NCBI GenBank assembly: GCA_003218935.1
Contig: QHPA01000156.1
Coordinates: forward strand, 1-5,873
Source: Verrucomicrobiota bacterium
GTDB lineage: Bacteria; Verrucomicrobiota; Verrucomicrobiia; Limisphaerales; AV2
Length of the DNA: 5,873 nt
Direction of reading: 5' to 3'
The translations under genes were made by a program, and so were the position numbers. How positions within the stretch are numbered: position 1 is the stretch's first letter; the number at the start of each line of letters is the position of its first letter. The notes below the pieces were generated by a model, which was not told where the DNA came from, ran no database searches, and worked only from the letters and a program-made list of their open reading frames with translations. This document shows positions 5,197 through 5,873 of this stretch, piece by piece.

Positions 5197-5873
5197 CTGT
5201 GACCGCAAAGCACTGGCAGCAGGATTGGCCGCAGCGCTGGCTGTGATGGGGGGTATTTGGCTTGGCTCGCGCGGACTGAAACACTTCGACCCGGCGCTGG
5301 TCTGGTATGCGATCGGGTCGGTTCTCGCCGCGTTAGCCGTCGGTTACCGCTTTGCCGTCTGGACGCAGCGGCCGCCCTCTCGCATGTATTTCCAGCGCGG
5401 CCTGCAACTGCTCGTTCGCCGCGGTTTCAAGCGTCAGGTTGCACGTTCTAAGCCGGACACGACGGCCATTTCACGTTTCAACGTTTCAACGTTTCAACGT
5501 TTCAACGCTTCAACGGCTGCCTCACCCGCGCTCACGATCGGCCACTCACTGGCCTCGGGCTTCATCGCGCAAAGCTTCATCCGTCGCCGCAGTCTCTATC
5601 GCTGGATCATGCACCTCTGCCTGTCCGGCGGCGGCACGCTCGCCTTTGCCATCACGTTTCCGCTCGTGTTCGGCTGGGTGCATTTCGAGTCGTTCGACAA
5701 CGACGCCGGGATGTATCGCGTGAATCTGTTCGGCTTCAATGTGGACTCGTTCAGCGTTCGCAGCGTGAAGGCGCTTGTGCTCTTCAACGCGTTGAACATT
5801 TCCGCGGTGCTCGTGCTCATTGGCCTCGTCATGGCCGCGATTCGTCGGATGACGAACGCCGGCGAACGCGCGG
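5189..5873 (+). CDS. Multi-pass membrane protein, N-terminal part; possible heme-b/Fe-S oxidoreductase membrane subunit
   Basis: The frame is open from ATG 5189 to the right edge (228 codons seen, 3' end missing). About four membrane segments are visible: 8-27, 38-58, 141-165 and 195-217. A basic loop at 60-139 should be cytoplasmic. The block YRWIMHLCLSGGGTLAFA followed by ITFPLVFGWVHFES recalls the membrane domain of HdrD/DsrM/NarI-like proteins fused or linked to 4Fe-4S domains, in which histidines (here H142 and H165 as candidates) bind heme b. This is recognition by eye; the Fe-S cysteines, if any, would lie past the edge. An alternative in-frame ATG at 5168 directly follows a TAA. I prefer 5189 because GGCGG (5175-5179) lies 9 bases upstream and because of the overlap with the small ORF. 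The loop carries an octamer repeat array (residues about 94-109). Confidence 0.75.
   Translation, partial: MNDCDRKALAAGLAAALAVMGGIWLGSRGLKHFDPALVWYAIGSVLAALAVGYRFAVWTQRPPSRMYFQRGLQLLVRRGFKRQVARSKPDTTAISRFNVSTFQRFNASTAASPALTIGHSLASGFIAQSFIRRRSLYRWIMHLCLSGGGTLAFAITFPLVFGWVHFESFDNDAGMYRVNLFGFNVDSFSVRSVKALVLFNALNISAVLVLIGLVMAAIRRMTNAGERA
5469..5515 (+). repeat. TTTCAACG octamer tandem array inside the membrane protein gene
   Basis: Four perfect TTTCAACG copies (5476-5507) are flanked by a 7-base copy missing one A (TTTCACG, 5469-5475) and a one-mismatch copy (CTTCAACG, 5508-5515). It encodes SRFNVSTFQRFNAST in the cytoplasmic loop between membrane segments 2 and 3. Because 8 is not a multiple of 3, gaining or losing one unit shifts the frame. 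Plus one unit leads to a stop at 5721-5723. Minus one unit enters a frame with no stop up to the window edge but with unrelated sequence. Confidence 0.9.

Noticed and set aside
4790..5284. 164-codon minus-strand ORF
   Set aside because: It overlaps the start of the membrane protein gene and the plus-strand leader ORF, and has no family motif. It remains worth a BLAST check as a decayed repeat.
5469..5515. CRISPR array
   Set aside because: Units are 8 bases and directly adjacent with no spacers, so it is a tandem minisatellite.
5352..5723. 123-codon plus-strand ORF over the octamer array
   Set aside because: It is the +1 frame of the membrane protein gene, Ser/Arg/Pro-rich without membrane segments. 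It only matters as the frame entered if the array gains one unit.

Overview
The window looks like a chromosomal segment of a moderately GC-rich, Gram-negative-type environmental bacterium. No sequence marker fixes the phylum. A member of the Verrucomicrobiota (Pedosphaera-like) or a neighbouring PVC/Acidobacteria lineage is my best guess. It rests on an FG-GAP/ASPIC-UnbV protein beside LytTR-type signalling, weak Shine-Dalgarno sequences before the large genes, and two short repeat types that I associate with such genomes (a GC-rich CACGGGCG/CGCCCGTG hairpin and a TTTCAACG octamer array). This is inference.

Left half (89-2729, minus strand): a signal-transduction cluster read right to left. 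It starts with a membrane LytS/YpdA-type sensor histidine kinase (1626-2729). A 315-base gap follows, holding a GC-rich hairpin and a possible 24-residue membrane micro-peptide. Next comes an intact stand-alone CheY/Rcp1-like receiver (861-1310), then a LytTR DNA-binding response regulator (89-736). The LytTR protein keeps its phospho-acceptor Asp and DNA-binding domain but has lost the first part of its receiver domain. The kinase would normally phosphorylate the LytTR regulator; here the intact partner next to it is the single-domain receiver.

Middle (2730-4713): a 127-base divergent intergenic region, then on the plus strand a 618-residue membrane-anchored protein. It has a probable seven-blade FG-GAP/VCBS propeller (six clear Ca-binding loops, one degenerate) and a C-terminal ASPIC/UnbV domain, as in CRTAC1-like proteins.

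Right part (4714-5873): about 475 bases without a large gene but with several good inverted repeats, including a terminator-like hairpin just after the ASPIC gene. A 38-codon small ORF with the best Shine-Dalgarno in the window follows. Its end overlaps the start of a multi-pass membrane protein gene that runs off the right edge. That protein resembles the heme-b/Fe-S oxidoreductase membrane-domain type. It carries an in-frame array of four perfect 8-base repeats in a loop, so a change in copy number would shift the reading frame.

No rRNA, tRNA, CRISPR array or transposase gene was seen.
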